46,884 nt of DNA from Vitrella brassicaformis (Eukaryota; Sar; Vitrellaceae), in NCBI GenBank assembly GCA_001179505.1, contig CDMY01000077.1, positions 1,373 through 48,256 on the forward strand, written 5' to 3'. Below are positions 21,477 through 31,420 of this stretch, piece after piece. The notes beneath the pieces were generated by a model, which was not told the DNA's origin, did no database searches, and worked only from the letters and a program-made list of their open reading frames with translations. The position numbers were made by a program, and so were the translations under genes. The first letter of the stretch is position 1. The number at the start of each line of letters is the position of its first letter.

Positions 21477-22140
21477 GTAACTGCAAAAGGCAGCTTGGAA
21501 ATTAGGTAGCTAGCTGTGTGGTGGCTGGGGGTGGGCATGAATTGTATTGGTCTGGCCGTGCGTGTGTGATGGCTCTGGTCTCTGTGCAATTGTCTCTTTG
21601 CAGCACGAGACGTGCACCCCTTTTTCGCTCGTATTAGTCCTTTCTTGTCGGATTTTCCCGCGTACGTGTGACGTCCATGCAGAGCGGCACACAGCACACC
21701 GTGCATGTGAGAGTGAAGTATGCATGTGGGTATGTGAGGGTGTGAGTAGGTAGTGTGCCTGCGTTGTTGCATTGATGCACAAAGGGCGGGGTGGACATAC
21801 ACACTGCGTGGATGTGCATATGGATACATAGCGGGTGCTCTCTCTCACTGCTACCTGCAGGCATGCATGCTGCTGTGGCTGTCTGCCCTTTGCTACTTGG
21901 CGAACTTTGCAGTGATTTCTGTCCCCATCCACAGGTGTGGGGTAGAACTAATCCCATCTCATCTCATCTCATCTCCATCCATATATATTTTTCGGTATGT
22001 ATTGGCGTGCACTGCATGACTAGTTATGCATGGTCTTGTGTGCGACACACCCACTTTTTGATAGAATAGCAGTAATTTTGGCTGGACAAATGGACTGCTG
22101 TCGAGAATAGAGCTTTCTGGATCGTGTCGTGCCGTGTCTT
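21477..22140. other. Intergenic
   Basis: GT-rich sequence with a (ctcat)n run at 21957-21977. No coding frame is supported. Confidence 0.4.
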
Positions 22141-22149
22141 TGGATGAAA

Positions 22150-22650
22150 TGTGTCTGAATGTCTCGGTCTCGGTATGGAGCTGCACACATATCTGACACA
22201 TTTTGCCCAGAGAGAGACAAATGAACGCATGCGTGGGTGTGGTTGCCTGCCGGCCGGCTAGTGTGCTCCAAAAGAGTGAGTTGCTGACAGGTCGGCAGCA
22301 CACGGAAATGACGTTGAGATGTTTGCACAGACGTTGAGAGTGATCAATGCAATGCACCACAGACATAAACGTCATTCCCCGGCTAAGCTAACCAATCCAC
22401 CCACAAACACCTGTCTGTTTGTCTCTCTCTGTCTCCCTTTGTCTGTCTGTCCGTCTGGTGCTATATAGTGGCAGGGAGATACGCGTGTGCCATGTGCTGC
22501 GTATCCCCCTGTCTGACACGTCTGTCAAGGTCTCTTCACCAGTCAGTCTCACTTAGCTCGTCGCCGCGCTGTGTGGATTTGAAAGATCAAACGGTCGGAT
22601 ATAAAATGTGAGCAGCGATGGACCTGACACAGACAGACAGACAGACAGAC
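22150..22650. repeat. Dispersed repeat, copy 1 (also at 31130-31420)
   Basis: Blocks shared in the same order and orientation with 31130-31420 include gttgctgacagg, 'cagacgttgagagtgatcaa', 'ccaatccacccacaaacacc', gtgtggattt...caacggtcg.atataaaatgt and a (cagacaga)n tail. This copy has an extra segment (about 22400-22550). Both copies lie just 3' of a minus-strand gene. Confidence 0.75.
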
Positions 22651-22745
22651 TGACTGACAGACCGACAGCGTTGAGAAGTGCGCACCTTCCTGCTGTGCAA
22701 TTCCTTCAGGAAGGATGATTGCCATTGACATTGACCGGTGTGAGC

Positions 22746-23577
22746 TTACATGTCAGTGTATTTCCGCTTATACGCCTCCGGATGAACGCCCACATCGGTC
22801 TCTCCTCCCGTCCCCTGCAGCAATGAACCAATCAAGCAATCGACAAAAAAGTGAGCGCAGCGCATAAAACGGTCGGTCCACTGGCGCTATCTTGTTGAAT
22901 GTGGACGTATAGCGACCGGATGGGCGAGGTGGTGTCCTCTTCCACCTCCCACCAGTCGTGTGTGGCCCGCAGCAGCAGGGTGGACGAGGTGGCCACGGGC
23001 GTGACGGCCATGCCGATGCTGGCAGCATAGTGGCCCTCGGTCGATGCACCACTCTGATCGACCAACCAGACAGGCAGATTGTGAACAGACAGGGAGGGCA
23101 GATGGACATATGGATCCACGGCGGCTCCCTAACCCGTTTGCTGCATGATACAGAGAGTGTGTCGTTGGAGCAGTGTTGGCACGGCAGATACTCCAGCTGA
23201 CTCAACACGACCGGGGCAGCATCCACAGGCGCCTGAAACCTGACATAAACCAACCAAGCAGCCACCATCCACGGCCATTCAGACACACATGGCATCCACC
23301 AACCTGATGGCGTGCCCCGTCCACTCCATGATGTTGACCCCCGCGATGGACTGGGAGTGCGGCGGCCAAGACGTCGATGCCCTGGATGGGCGAAGCGGCG
23401 CCTCCATGCACCTCTTGATGTGACCGAGATATCACACGCGCCTGGGCGCACATTCAGACAAAACAGACGTCTGAAGCAGTGACGTGTGTGCTCCTTGTCA
23501 CTCACCGATTGGCCGAGGGCCTTCTGTGCAACCAGCGATATCCACCACATCACCAGGATTTCGGCTTGACGACTCAT
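22746..23577 (-). CDS. Small secreted or membrane-inserted protein, unrecognised
   Basis: ATG 23577 begins MSRQAEILVMWWISLVAQK, a probable signal peptide or anchor, ending at a GTGAGT donor. Exon 2 starts after CGCCCAG (ARVISRSHQEVHGGAASPIQGIDVL). Near 23370 two frames both look coding: the second continues SIAGVNIMEWTGHAIR. An indel or a sequence error is therefore likely there. Later exons give FQAPVDAAPVVLSQLEY, then AVDPYVHLPSLSVHNLPVWL...STLLLRATHDWWE, and finally RQWTDRFMRCAHFFVDCL with stop at 22746. The total is about 220-240 residues. No family was recognised. Exon borders between 23250 and 23100 are tentative. Confidence 0.5.
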
Positions 23578-23725
23578 CGCTCCTCTAAAACGGCACTCGC
23601 TCGTTCCCCCATTGGCTCAGGCAGATCCATCAATGCTCTCGGCGCCCCTCCTCGATGCTCGCAGAATGCACGCCGCGGCACACCATGGTCAGGTGAGACC
23701 TGTCACGGATCTCTCGGGCAAAACG

Positions 23726-23879
23726 TCACTCGGGCAAACACCGCAGTTTGTAGCTTCTCATGATTACATCTCCGTGTGACCAGCACGACCGTACCCCTCT
23801 TGCAGCAGGCTGGCGGCAGGAGGGGCACAGGCGCTCTGCCGGGCAGCAGGAGGGAGAGATCTCCCTTCGTAAGCTAAGC
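23726..23879 (-). pseudogene. Truncated third RING-finger copy (C-terminal tail only)
   Basis: A minus-strand frame reads CCPAERLCPSCRQPAARG, then runs to a stop at 23726. The core PAERLCP-CRQP is the same as in RING gene B (PPAERLCPICRQP). Only the last zinc pair is present. The sequence upstream in sense direction is the duplicated block containing an ambiguous base at 23910, so the rest of the gene is either deleted or lost in an assembly join. Confidence 0.5.
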
Positions 23880-23880
23880 T

Positions 23881-23940
23881 CGCGTCCATTCGCAAGCTAT
23901 CAAGCTCGCNCGCGTCCATTCGCAAGCTATCAAGCTCGCA
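23881..23940. repeat. 30-bp duplication around an ambiguous base (N at 23910)
   Basis: The unit cgcgtccattcgcaagctat... occurs at 23881 and 23911 with an n at the junction. This looks like an unresolved assembly overlap, or a tandem repeat whose copy number was not settled. It is followed by a C12 tract (about 23940-23951). Confidence 0.8.
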
Positions 23941-24098
23941 CCCCCCCCCCCTCGCTGCGCATGCAAAGGAGAAGAGTTGTTCGCCTCGTGAGCCAAGACG
24001 AAGAGTCGTTGCAGGAGGAGAGCTGAAAGGATATTTGAGATTAGCACACCATGGAGGCCACTGATAGCCGAAGGTGAGCGGCGAATCCCCAAGGCAGA

Positions 24099-26933
24099 AT
24101 GTCGCGCGGCATGTGTGCATTTCGTGGCTGCAGGCCGCCGTCCATTCGATGGACGTTGCATAGGGACCGGGCGGGGGCGTTTGAGAGGACGAGAGGGAGT
24201 TTCCTTAGAGGGGCGGCAGATGCACTCACATGGGCCGGCATCCTGCCGAAGACGGCCGCGTTTCTACGACAGGTACGCTGACGGGATTACCTCCACCCAT
24301 CCATCCATCCATCCATCCATACGAGCATCCTCACTCACGGCAGGCCTGACGCAATCCCATCTGTCTGTCCTTGTCTTGGTTTGTTGCTGTCGTGCAGTCG
24401 GTACCCGTTGTGCCAACTACACACCACGACGGGGATGGAGCTCCAGCTGCAGCTGCGCGCACCGCTACCAGAGAGGATGCAACAAGGGAGGACAGCCGAC
24501 ACGACGGCCTGTCGCCTTGCAGCCCGTCACCGAGGAGGCACCCTGACATGGACCACCGGCCAGACGACGCACAACCATCGCGTGGACCGTCACGTGCGCC
24601 ATCTTCCATGCCCGTGTCGCCGTCAGCCGCGAGGCAGAGGGCCGTTGGTCAGGATATGTCCACAACGGACGGCTTCGAGGCTCACACAGAGCGGGACCCG
24701 CGGGGGCAGCGAGGCTTCGACAGTGACTACGACAGGTCGGCTGCGGCGTCCCGAGCCCGCACACGACAGGTCGGCTGCGGCGTCCCGAGCCCGCACACAA
24801 GAAGACATCACCTCTGACGGACGGGATGAAGTAGTACGGAGGGAGCATGTGTCGCCCCGATCACCATCGAGGCGCGCTGAGACGAGCTACCAGCCAGAGG
24901 ATGCGCAGCCACTAGGTGTGCCGTTACGTGGACCGTCCTCTCTGCCCGTGTCGGCATCAGCAGCGCATCACGTATCCTTCGGTCCAGACGGGGCCGATAG
25001 TTTTGATGATAGTCGGAGGAGAGCTGCCATGGATGAGACGATTGAGGGGCGATTGATAGGGACCCTGGGCGAGGGGGAGGTGGCTGCAGCCGACGAGCAT
25101 GAACACAGAGGGTCGGCTCCATCGCGGGGCCGCACCCAAGAAGGCCTGCGGGCAGAGGCAGCGAGGCCGCAGCCCTCAAGCGAGGACGTGCAGCGTTACG
25201 ATGAAGGTGCTGTCAGCCGATCGCCGAGCAGACATGTCGACATGGGCTACCAGCCAGATGCTGAACTGCCATCGCCCCAGCGTCAGCAGCCCTCACGTCA
25301 GCCGACAGTGCGAGGCGACACGGCCGCCGCAGAACCAGTCGACAGACAGCCGTCGAGGCAGCTAACAGGCCCACCACCTGCACCGGACGCAAGCGCCTCA
25401 CTCTCCCCGCATCCACTCGGTGCCAGCGAGGAGGACCAGCAGCAGCCCGACGACCGCAAGGACGCCACAGGGGAGGCGGCAGAGGGCGAGGGTGTGGGTG
25501 ATGGAGAGGAGAAGGAGGATCAGACCGCTGTCGAGTCGGCTGCCGTAGTCGAGACGCAGCTGCCGCCGCCGAGCGAAGCATCGTCCCCCCCACCGCCATC
25601 GACAGCCATTGGGTCAGACAGCGAGCCCACCTCGCCCCCTTCGTCCGCACACACATCGCCCGGACCCCCATCGCCCGCACCCGCCCCGCTCAGCCTGGCC
25701 GTCCCGCCCGTCGTTCGCCTCAACGGCTGCGTGTCGTTTCATTGCCGCCACAAACGACGGGACGGGGCGGGCCACTTCAGCGTTATCGAGGGTGTCCTTG
25801 TGTATGAGCGCGCCAAGCAGCAGGCCCCCGCCATCCTGAAACACGTGGAGAGGGAGCAGGGCAGCGAGGCGGTGGCTCGGCTGCTGCTGACCAACCTGAG
25901 GGAGGAGGGCGCCCATCTGCAGGGCCAGATGGAGGTGGAGAAGCGGGCGGAGGGCGGCAGTCGGCAGTGGCGGTTTGGGCAGCGGGAGGGCCAGCCTGCA
26001 GGCGTCAGGCGCACGACGCCGCAGCTCTTCGCGGGGGTGCTGGACGTGCCGTGCCTGAGGGTGGCTGTGGTGGAGGGGGAGGGAGAGGGGAAGCGCTGCG
26101 TCAAGGAGTTTCCGGGCAGCTGTGTCATCATGGAGAAGATAGGAAGCGGTCAGTCAGTCCGTCAGTGAGTTCCCGACAATCATCCACATGGCATCACTCT
26201 CGCTGTGTTTTCATCTGTCTGGACGGACAGGGGTGACGGTCGAGGGGTTTATACTCGACTTCATGCCCGAGGCCATCCGCCAGCGCCAAGACGAGCGGTA
26301 CTGCGCCGCCATGGCCTCCAATGTGGTGCGCTGCCTCCTGGCGCTGCACAGAGGCCGGCGGCTGCATGGGGACCTGCATGCCCGCAATGTGCTGGTGCGG
26401 GATCTGGCGACGGCCGAGGTGGCAGTGATTGACTTCGAGAGCACGCGCCAGGCGGACCAGGTGGAGAGGGGCAGCCACGTCCCTGTGCGGACCAACCCCC
26501 CGGCGCCCTTCTTCACCCCCACCGCTCTCGAGGCAATCCTGGCCTACGAGGGGCAGGACGGCACGGGCATCTCGATCCCCATCGGCTACGTCACGGACTA
26601 TGTCTGTGTGGCCTGGATCGTCCTGTGCCTGTCCTTGTCCCTCGTCAACGCCGGGTTCCTCCTCAAAGGCGCCAAGGCGGCCCTCAGCGACCTGCGCATG
26701 AGGTGTCGTGCGAAAGACATCACGGCAGAGGAGCTGCGCCGCGGCTATCAGGCCGCCATATCGGCCACTGTCGCCGACGCCCACCGCCGCGCAACCAGCA
26801 ACAGGGCCAAGAGGGCGGTGGCTTTCTTCGCCTTCTGCTGCGACACAAGCGGGTCGGGTGGGAGATACCCGAGCTGGAGGGAGATGGAGAAGCGGGCGGA
26901 GGAATTCATCCGAGAGACAACCACTGGTGAGCG
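24099..26933 (+). CDS. Kinase-like protein with long disordered N-terminus
   Basis: Exon 1 (24099-24272) starts MSRGMCAFRGCRPPS, an Arg-rich leader that could target an organelle. It splices in phase (CAG|GTACGC...GTGCAG) to a long exon at 24398. About 440 residues of Ser/Pro/Arg/Asp-rich disorder follow, with diverged internal repeats (SPSRR...YQPEDAQP; SPSRHVDMGYQPDAELP). Then comes a kinase-like fold: beta-rich N-lobe (25710-26150), an intron near 26150-26230, and the C-lobe with HGDLHARNVLV (26364-26396) as catalytic loop and VAVIDFEST as the metal-binding DFG equivalent (DFE). HGDLH...N places it nearer the ABC1/RIO/LPS-kinase-like group than classical kinases. No glycine loop was identified. 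A 34-bp tandem duplication at 24731-24798 breaks the frame. The last exon ends at a strong donor (ACTG|GTGAGC, 26933), so the gene probably continues into the exon at 27026. Confidence 0.6.
24731..24798. repeat. Perfect 34-bp tandem duplication that shifts the reading frame
   Basis: The 34-bp unit starting gacaggtcggctgcggcgtc occurs at 24731-24764 and again at 24765-24798 without a mismatch. Because 34 is not a multiple of three, the frame from the left reaches a stop soon after the second copy, while the downstream kinase frame is entered only through the second copy. Confidence 0.9.
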
Positions 26934-26978
26934 AGCGGGTGGGCGGGCAGCACTACACAGACACATATTGTGGTCGCA

Positions 26979-29900
26979 TGGATGCATGCCTTCTGGTCCT
27001 CCTGCTCGTTTATGTGTCCCTGTCAGAGCTCACGAAGGCGGCGGCCCATTATGTCGAGGGCGCCGTGGGGGACCTGTGTGTGCTGTGCCAGGGTGTGAGC
27101 ATCGAGTACATCCCCCCGCTGAGCTTCACCGACACCACCGGGCCCCCTCTCTACTTCCGCAAAGCCATCGTATCAGGCCCCCTACCCGCCCTCTCGTCAG
27201 GCGTCCACACACTCATGCTATCCCCAGACCAACATGGCCGTGGCCGGCTCTCTCTCCACCTCACTCTCAACCCCACTGCACACCCCAAGGCGGCCACCAG
27301 TGCAACTGTGGTCTTCAGGCGAGCCGTTCAGCCATCTTGTGACATTTCGGTGTCGGCAGCGGGCACGCTGGAGGTGACAGATCTCAGCGCCATCGCCCTC
27401 GGCCCCGCTGTGTCTCTGTCGAGCGCTCAGCCGTCGGTGTGCACAGGTGTGGTTGTGGAGATGGGTGTGCGGATGGTGGGGGGGAACCGGACGAGTGGGA
27501 GTGCTGGTGTGGAGCTGCTGGGGCGGGGGAGCCTCTTCCACGACACGAACAGGGCTGTCGTGGGGAGCGTCCTGCAGGCTGACTCACTGCGCTATGACGG
27601 CAAGTATCTGGTGTTTGGCCCAGCGGCCCTCAATGACGTGAACACGGCTCTGAGGGATCTGTATTACCGGTGGATTCCCATCGACGGCCGGTACATGGAG
27701 AGGGGCAGCGACTTCTACGACCAGCTGTGGATCACTGTCTACGGCACAGAGGGCGACCCGACCCCCTCATCGTCTCTGTCCGTGCCCATTCGGGTGCATC
27801 CCGACTCCCCCGCCACGCCCAAGGTCGTCTTGGTCCATCCATCCACCCATCCACTTATCAGTGTGTTGCCCAACGGACGGGCCGTGTGGATGCATTGCAG
27901 TGCATTGATGTGTGCATGTGTTTGAGTACGTCGCCACGTGTGGTGGGTGCGTGTGAGCGAGGAGAGAGAGAGAGGTGTCGTCGTGATGCGCCACACGTCC
28001 ATCCATCCATGCATCTATCTATCTATCTACCTCTTCATTGGTCTCTGTGTCGTCTGGCTGGCGTGGGTGTGTTGTGTGAGGGGCCTCGTGTACCATAATG
28101 CTTACTGCGTGCGTCTGGCCGCCACAAAAAAAGACAAGAAAAGGAGGGCCCATGGCCGGCTGTCTGGCCGTGGTGCCCTTCGAAAGCCTCTGTGTGATGG
28201 CTGCATGCATGTGTGTCTCTTTCCCCCTTCATGGCCTGGCTGATGACGGCTCTGCCCCTCACACTCACACACGTGTCCGCATGGCCGATGGGTTTCGTTT
28301 TCGCCTGCCTGTCCCTCTCAATTTCGTTCGTCTGGCATGTCTGTGTGCGTCATTCTTTCTGACGTCATTCAGTCAGTTTTTACTCGGTGGCTGGCGACAG
28401 ACAGGGGGAAGGACGAGGAGAGAGAGGAAGAGCAAAGCCAAAGGCCCCCTAAAGAAGGCCGAGGGAGGAAACGGAAAGGCCCACAAGAAGGCAATACCAA
28501 AAGGAAAACGATACGCACTTATTCCCTCCCTCCCTCCAAGCACGCACTCCACCGACCGGTGAGTACGCAGGGCAGGGCTGTACATACATACATGCACTTG
28601 GCGCACACACACATGCAATGCACAGATGTCTTTGGTCGGTTGGCTGCTTCAGCTTAGGTTGAAGGCCGCTGTGTGTGTGTGGTGTGTGTGTTTGCTGGCC
28701 CGCCCGGCATGTTTATTCATCCAGGTACACACACGCGAACACTCTCAAATGCGCACACACATACAGACACACAGACACCCACACACCGATTTCTATCTGT
28801 CTGTCTGTATGTCTGTATGTGTGTGCTTTGTCCGTTGCTCACTAACTCAGGATTGGCATGAAGAAACGCGCTGGCCTTCGTGCAGGCGCCGCCATCAAGA
28901 TCCCGCCGCCCGTCAAGGAGGTTGGAGGGGTGGGGGGTCGACTGGCTGTCGTTCGGCTGTGGCAAGTCATTCCTTCGGGAGTGCGTGCCTTAATGGCAAG
29001 TCATTCCTCCGGGAGTGCGTGCCTTAATGGGTGTTGCTGTCCTTCGGGACGCTCGCCTTTCATAGTTTGGCTGGACGACAGCTCTTCGTCGGCACCCCGC
29101 CCACGCCCGGCCCCCCTCGATTGGCTACGAGATCTTGAAAGACGGCACCGTGGCCATCGACAGACACACGCCATCACGCCATCCTGCCTTCTCCGGCCAC
29201 CACAGGCCGTCGGCTCAGGGCCCTTCTCGTCGGGGTAGCGCCTACGCATGGACGCACGCGACTCAGACAGACAGACAGACAGACACCCGCCGACCCGTGT
29301 GGATGTCTCGCTGTGTTTGTTGTCTGCAGGTTAGTAAGCCGTGCACTCCTCAGTGAGTGAGCGGTCTTGAACGCCTTGATGGGGGGGCCCGAGTGATGGA
29401 TGGCGCGGCCCATTAACACACCGGTGAGTCAGTCTGGCCGAGAGAGAGGGCGAGTGTCCCGTCGGAGCCGTACCACCGAGTCACCGCAGTATGGCCCCTA
29501 GCCCCCGGCTGCTGCCAAGGGTCCCCGCGCCCGTTCGTTTGTGTCGCTGGACGAGCAGGACGAGCTGGAGCCGTCGGGTGAGCGCCGTTTGCGGCGCGCT
29601 GGCCGGTCACTCGGCTCAGTGGTGGTGTCCATGGAGGCAGAGGAGGGCGACCAGGGCAACGGCGAAAAACTCGTGTGGGAGGAGGAAGGCCACCAGTCAT
29701 CAGTGGGTGGACGCCAGCACTGCCTGAAGCACACTCGACACCCTCGCTCCTCAACGGCGTCCCCGACTCAGCCGCAACACCACCATGGCCCCTGACGGCC
29801 CCATCCCCCACCCCACACCCAGCGCACCCCTGCAGCCCGCTGCAGGCGACACCACCACCACCACCAATGGGACAACGACGAGTGTGGGCCATATGGTGAA

Positions 29901-30000
29901 CCCGCCCAGAGCAGGGCTGGGCGACAAGACGGACGCTGACGCCGATGCGGCCGACGTCAAGGGCGATGTTAGTGTTGGCTGCAGCACAGTACCTCACTCT
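26979..30000 (+). CDS. Surface-type protein: cadherin-like fold, transmembrane helix, basic tail (separate gene or 3' part of the kinase gene)
   Basis: An exon ending near 27830 encodes a beta-sandwich region. Its C-terminal part (YLVFGPAALNDVNTALRDL...SDFYDQLWITVYGTEG) resembles the cadherin-like repeats of large surface proteins. A further exon near 28015-28190 encodes a clear transmembrane helix (YLFIGLCVVWLAWVCC) followed by a basic stop-transfer segment (ATKKDKKRRA). More Lys/Arg-rich (28410-28560, ending at GTGAGT), acidic and Pro-rich exons (28855 to about 29990) would form a cytosolic tail. Two models for the 5' end: ATG 26979 with a signal-peptide-like start (MDACLLVLLLVYVSLS), or splicing from the kinase exon at 26933 to an acceptor at 27025 (GTCAG|AGCTC), which is in phase. 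The 'signal peptide' is coded by the intron's pyrimidine tract, so it may be an illusion. The 3' exons are tentative. Confidence 0.45.
28961..29028. repeat. 34-bp tandem duplication
   Basis: The unit ggcaagtcattcc.ccgggagtg... is repeated at 28961-28994 and 28995-29028 with a single t/c difference, followed by a degenerate third partial copy (gctgtccttcgggacgctcgcc). It has the same period as the duplication at 24731, but an unrelated sequence. Confidence 0.85.
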
Positions 30001-30102
30001 ATGACCACTCTATGTGTGGTGGTGCTTGTCGGGGGCGGGAGGTCGGCCGGTGGGTGGATGGATGGATGGGTGGGTGGATGGTGTCGGTCAGGGCCTGGGT
30101 GA

Positions 30103-31129
30103 GTGCGGCTGGGGGCAGTGCGTGAGATGTGTGCGTGCATCCATGTCGACGACTTACCGCTGACTGACTGATTGTAATATTTTTGGTCCATCCTGTCTGT
30201 GGTGGCTGACGGCGTGTGATGGTGCGTGATATGGCTTGGCGTGGATGGACACACTTACTGCGGATTTGCCCTTCGTGCGTGCGGTGCGTGTTGGATATTT
30301 TTCCATGGAATGAATTCCATTATTGACTGGTGCAGTGCAGCTGGTGCATGGCTCGTGGCTCGTGCCGTGGCGCATGGGTATCTGTCCGATTGATCGGCGC
30401 ACCAATTGATTAACACGACTATCTCTCACCACACCGCACACCGCACCACACGACACTTACCTGCAGCCGTACGTCTGCTGGCTTTATGTTCGTGTTACTT
30501 ATTTGGTGGCTGAGCTGAGCTGCACCCATCGCACACAGATGTGATTGTGGGTGCGTCACATACATATCTGCGTGGCTGTGTAGGCTTTTAGTACCACCCG
30601 CCGGCTGCCGTGGCAGGTGTAGGTACAATCACCGCGCTTCTCATTTTGGGCTTGCCGCCCGCACTGCCCCCACCGCACATACGCGTGCAGTGCAGGTGTG
30701 TGTCGTGCCGATTGGTTTTGGCGCCGCTGACGACTCCCTGCCGACTGTACACTCACCGGCAGCAGCCGTATACCTATCATGCTCACACACACACACACAC
30801 GTGTGGCCTCCACACTCCCGCGGCAGACAGGCGTTTCATGTGTCTGCCTGCCTGCCTGCCTGCCTGCCTGTGTGCAGTCAGTGCAGCGAGTGGTCCGCCG
30901 CCTGTGAGATGCTGTCAGCATCTTGTTCGTTTGGTTAGTCGGCCGGTTGTTCTTGTGTGTCAGCTTCGATCGAGCTTTTGTGTGTGTTACAGTCACCATC
31001 ACACTCGAGCTTCTGTGTCTGTGTGTTTGTGTTTGTGTCACTATCTTGTGTGATGTGCGTGAGTTTGGTGTGGCACTTTTGTTTGTCGATGCACTCTCTG
31101 TCTGTGTGCGGTGCACCTGTGCGCACGGG
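30103..31129. other. Intergenic, GT-rich
   Basis: Contains (tggatgga)n at 30050-30075, a (ca)n run near 30783-30800 and (tgcc)n near 30845-30868. No supported gene was seen on either strand. Confidence 0.4.
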
Positions 31130-31420
31130 CTTGTGTGGCTGAATAAATGTCTCGGTATTCGACCCAGAAAGAGAGGAATGAGCGCATGTGTGGTCCGAAG
31201 AGCGAGTTGCTGACAGGCCGGTTGCACAGACGTTGAGAGTGATCAATGCAATGCGCCACACACATTGACGTCATTCCCCGACTAAGCTGACCAATCCACC
31301 CACAAACACCTGTAGTGGCAGGGAGTCGTCACCGCACTGTGTGGATTTGGGATATCCAACGGTCGAATATAAAATGTAAGCAGCAATGGATCTGACACAG
31401 ACAGACAGACAGACAGACGT
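31130..31420. repeat. Dispersed repeat, copy 2 (also at 22150-22650)
   Basis: Shares ordered blocks with 22150-22650 and ends in (acag)n. It overlaps the 3' end of the TGS1 reading frame: the last 35 or so codons before the stop at 31271 are repeat-derived. Confidence 0.75.

Noticed and set aside
22618-22650. Transposon end at (cagacaga)n
   Set aside because: The run is a microsatellite tail shared with 31395-31420. No inverted repeats or target duplication could be defined around it.
24290-24325. Telomere-like or protein-coding tandem repeat (ccat)n
   Set aside because: Simple microsatellite inside an intron of the kinase-like gene. Identical runs occur throughout the window.
26979-27025. 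Signal peptide as proof of a separate gene start
   Set aside because: The hydrophobic codons are the pyrimidine tract of a well-formed intron, so the evidence is double-edged. It is kept only as an alternative.
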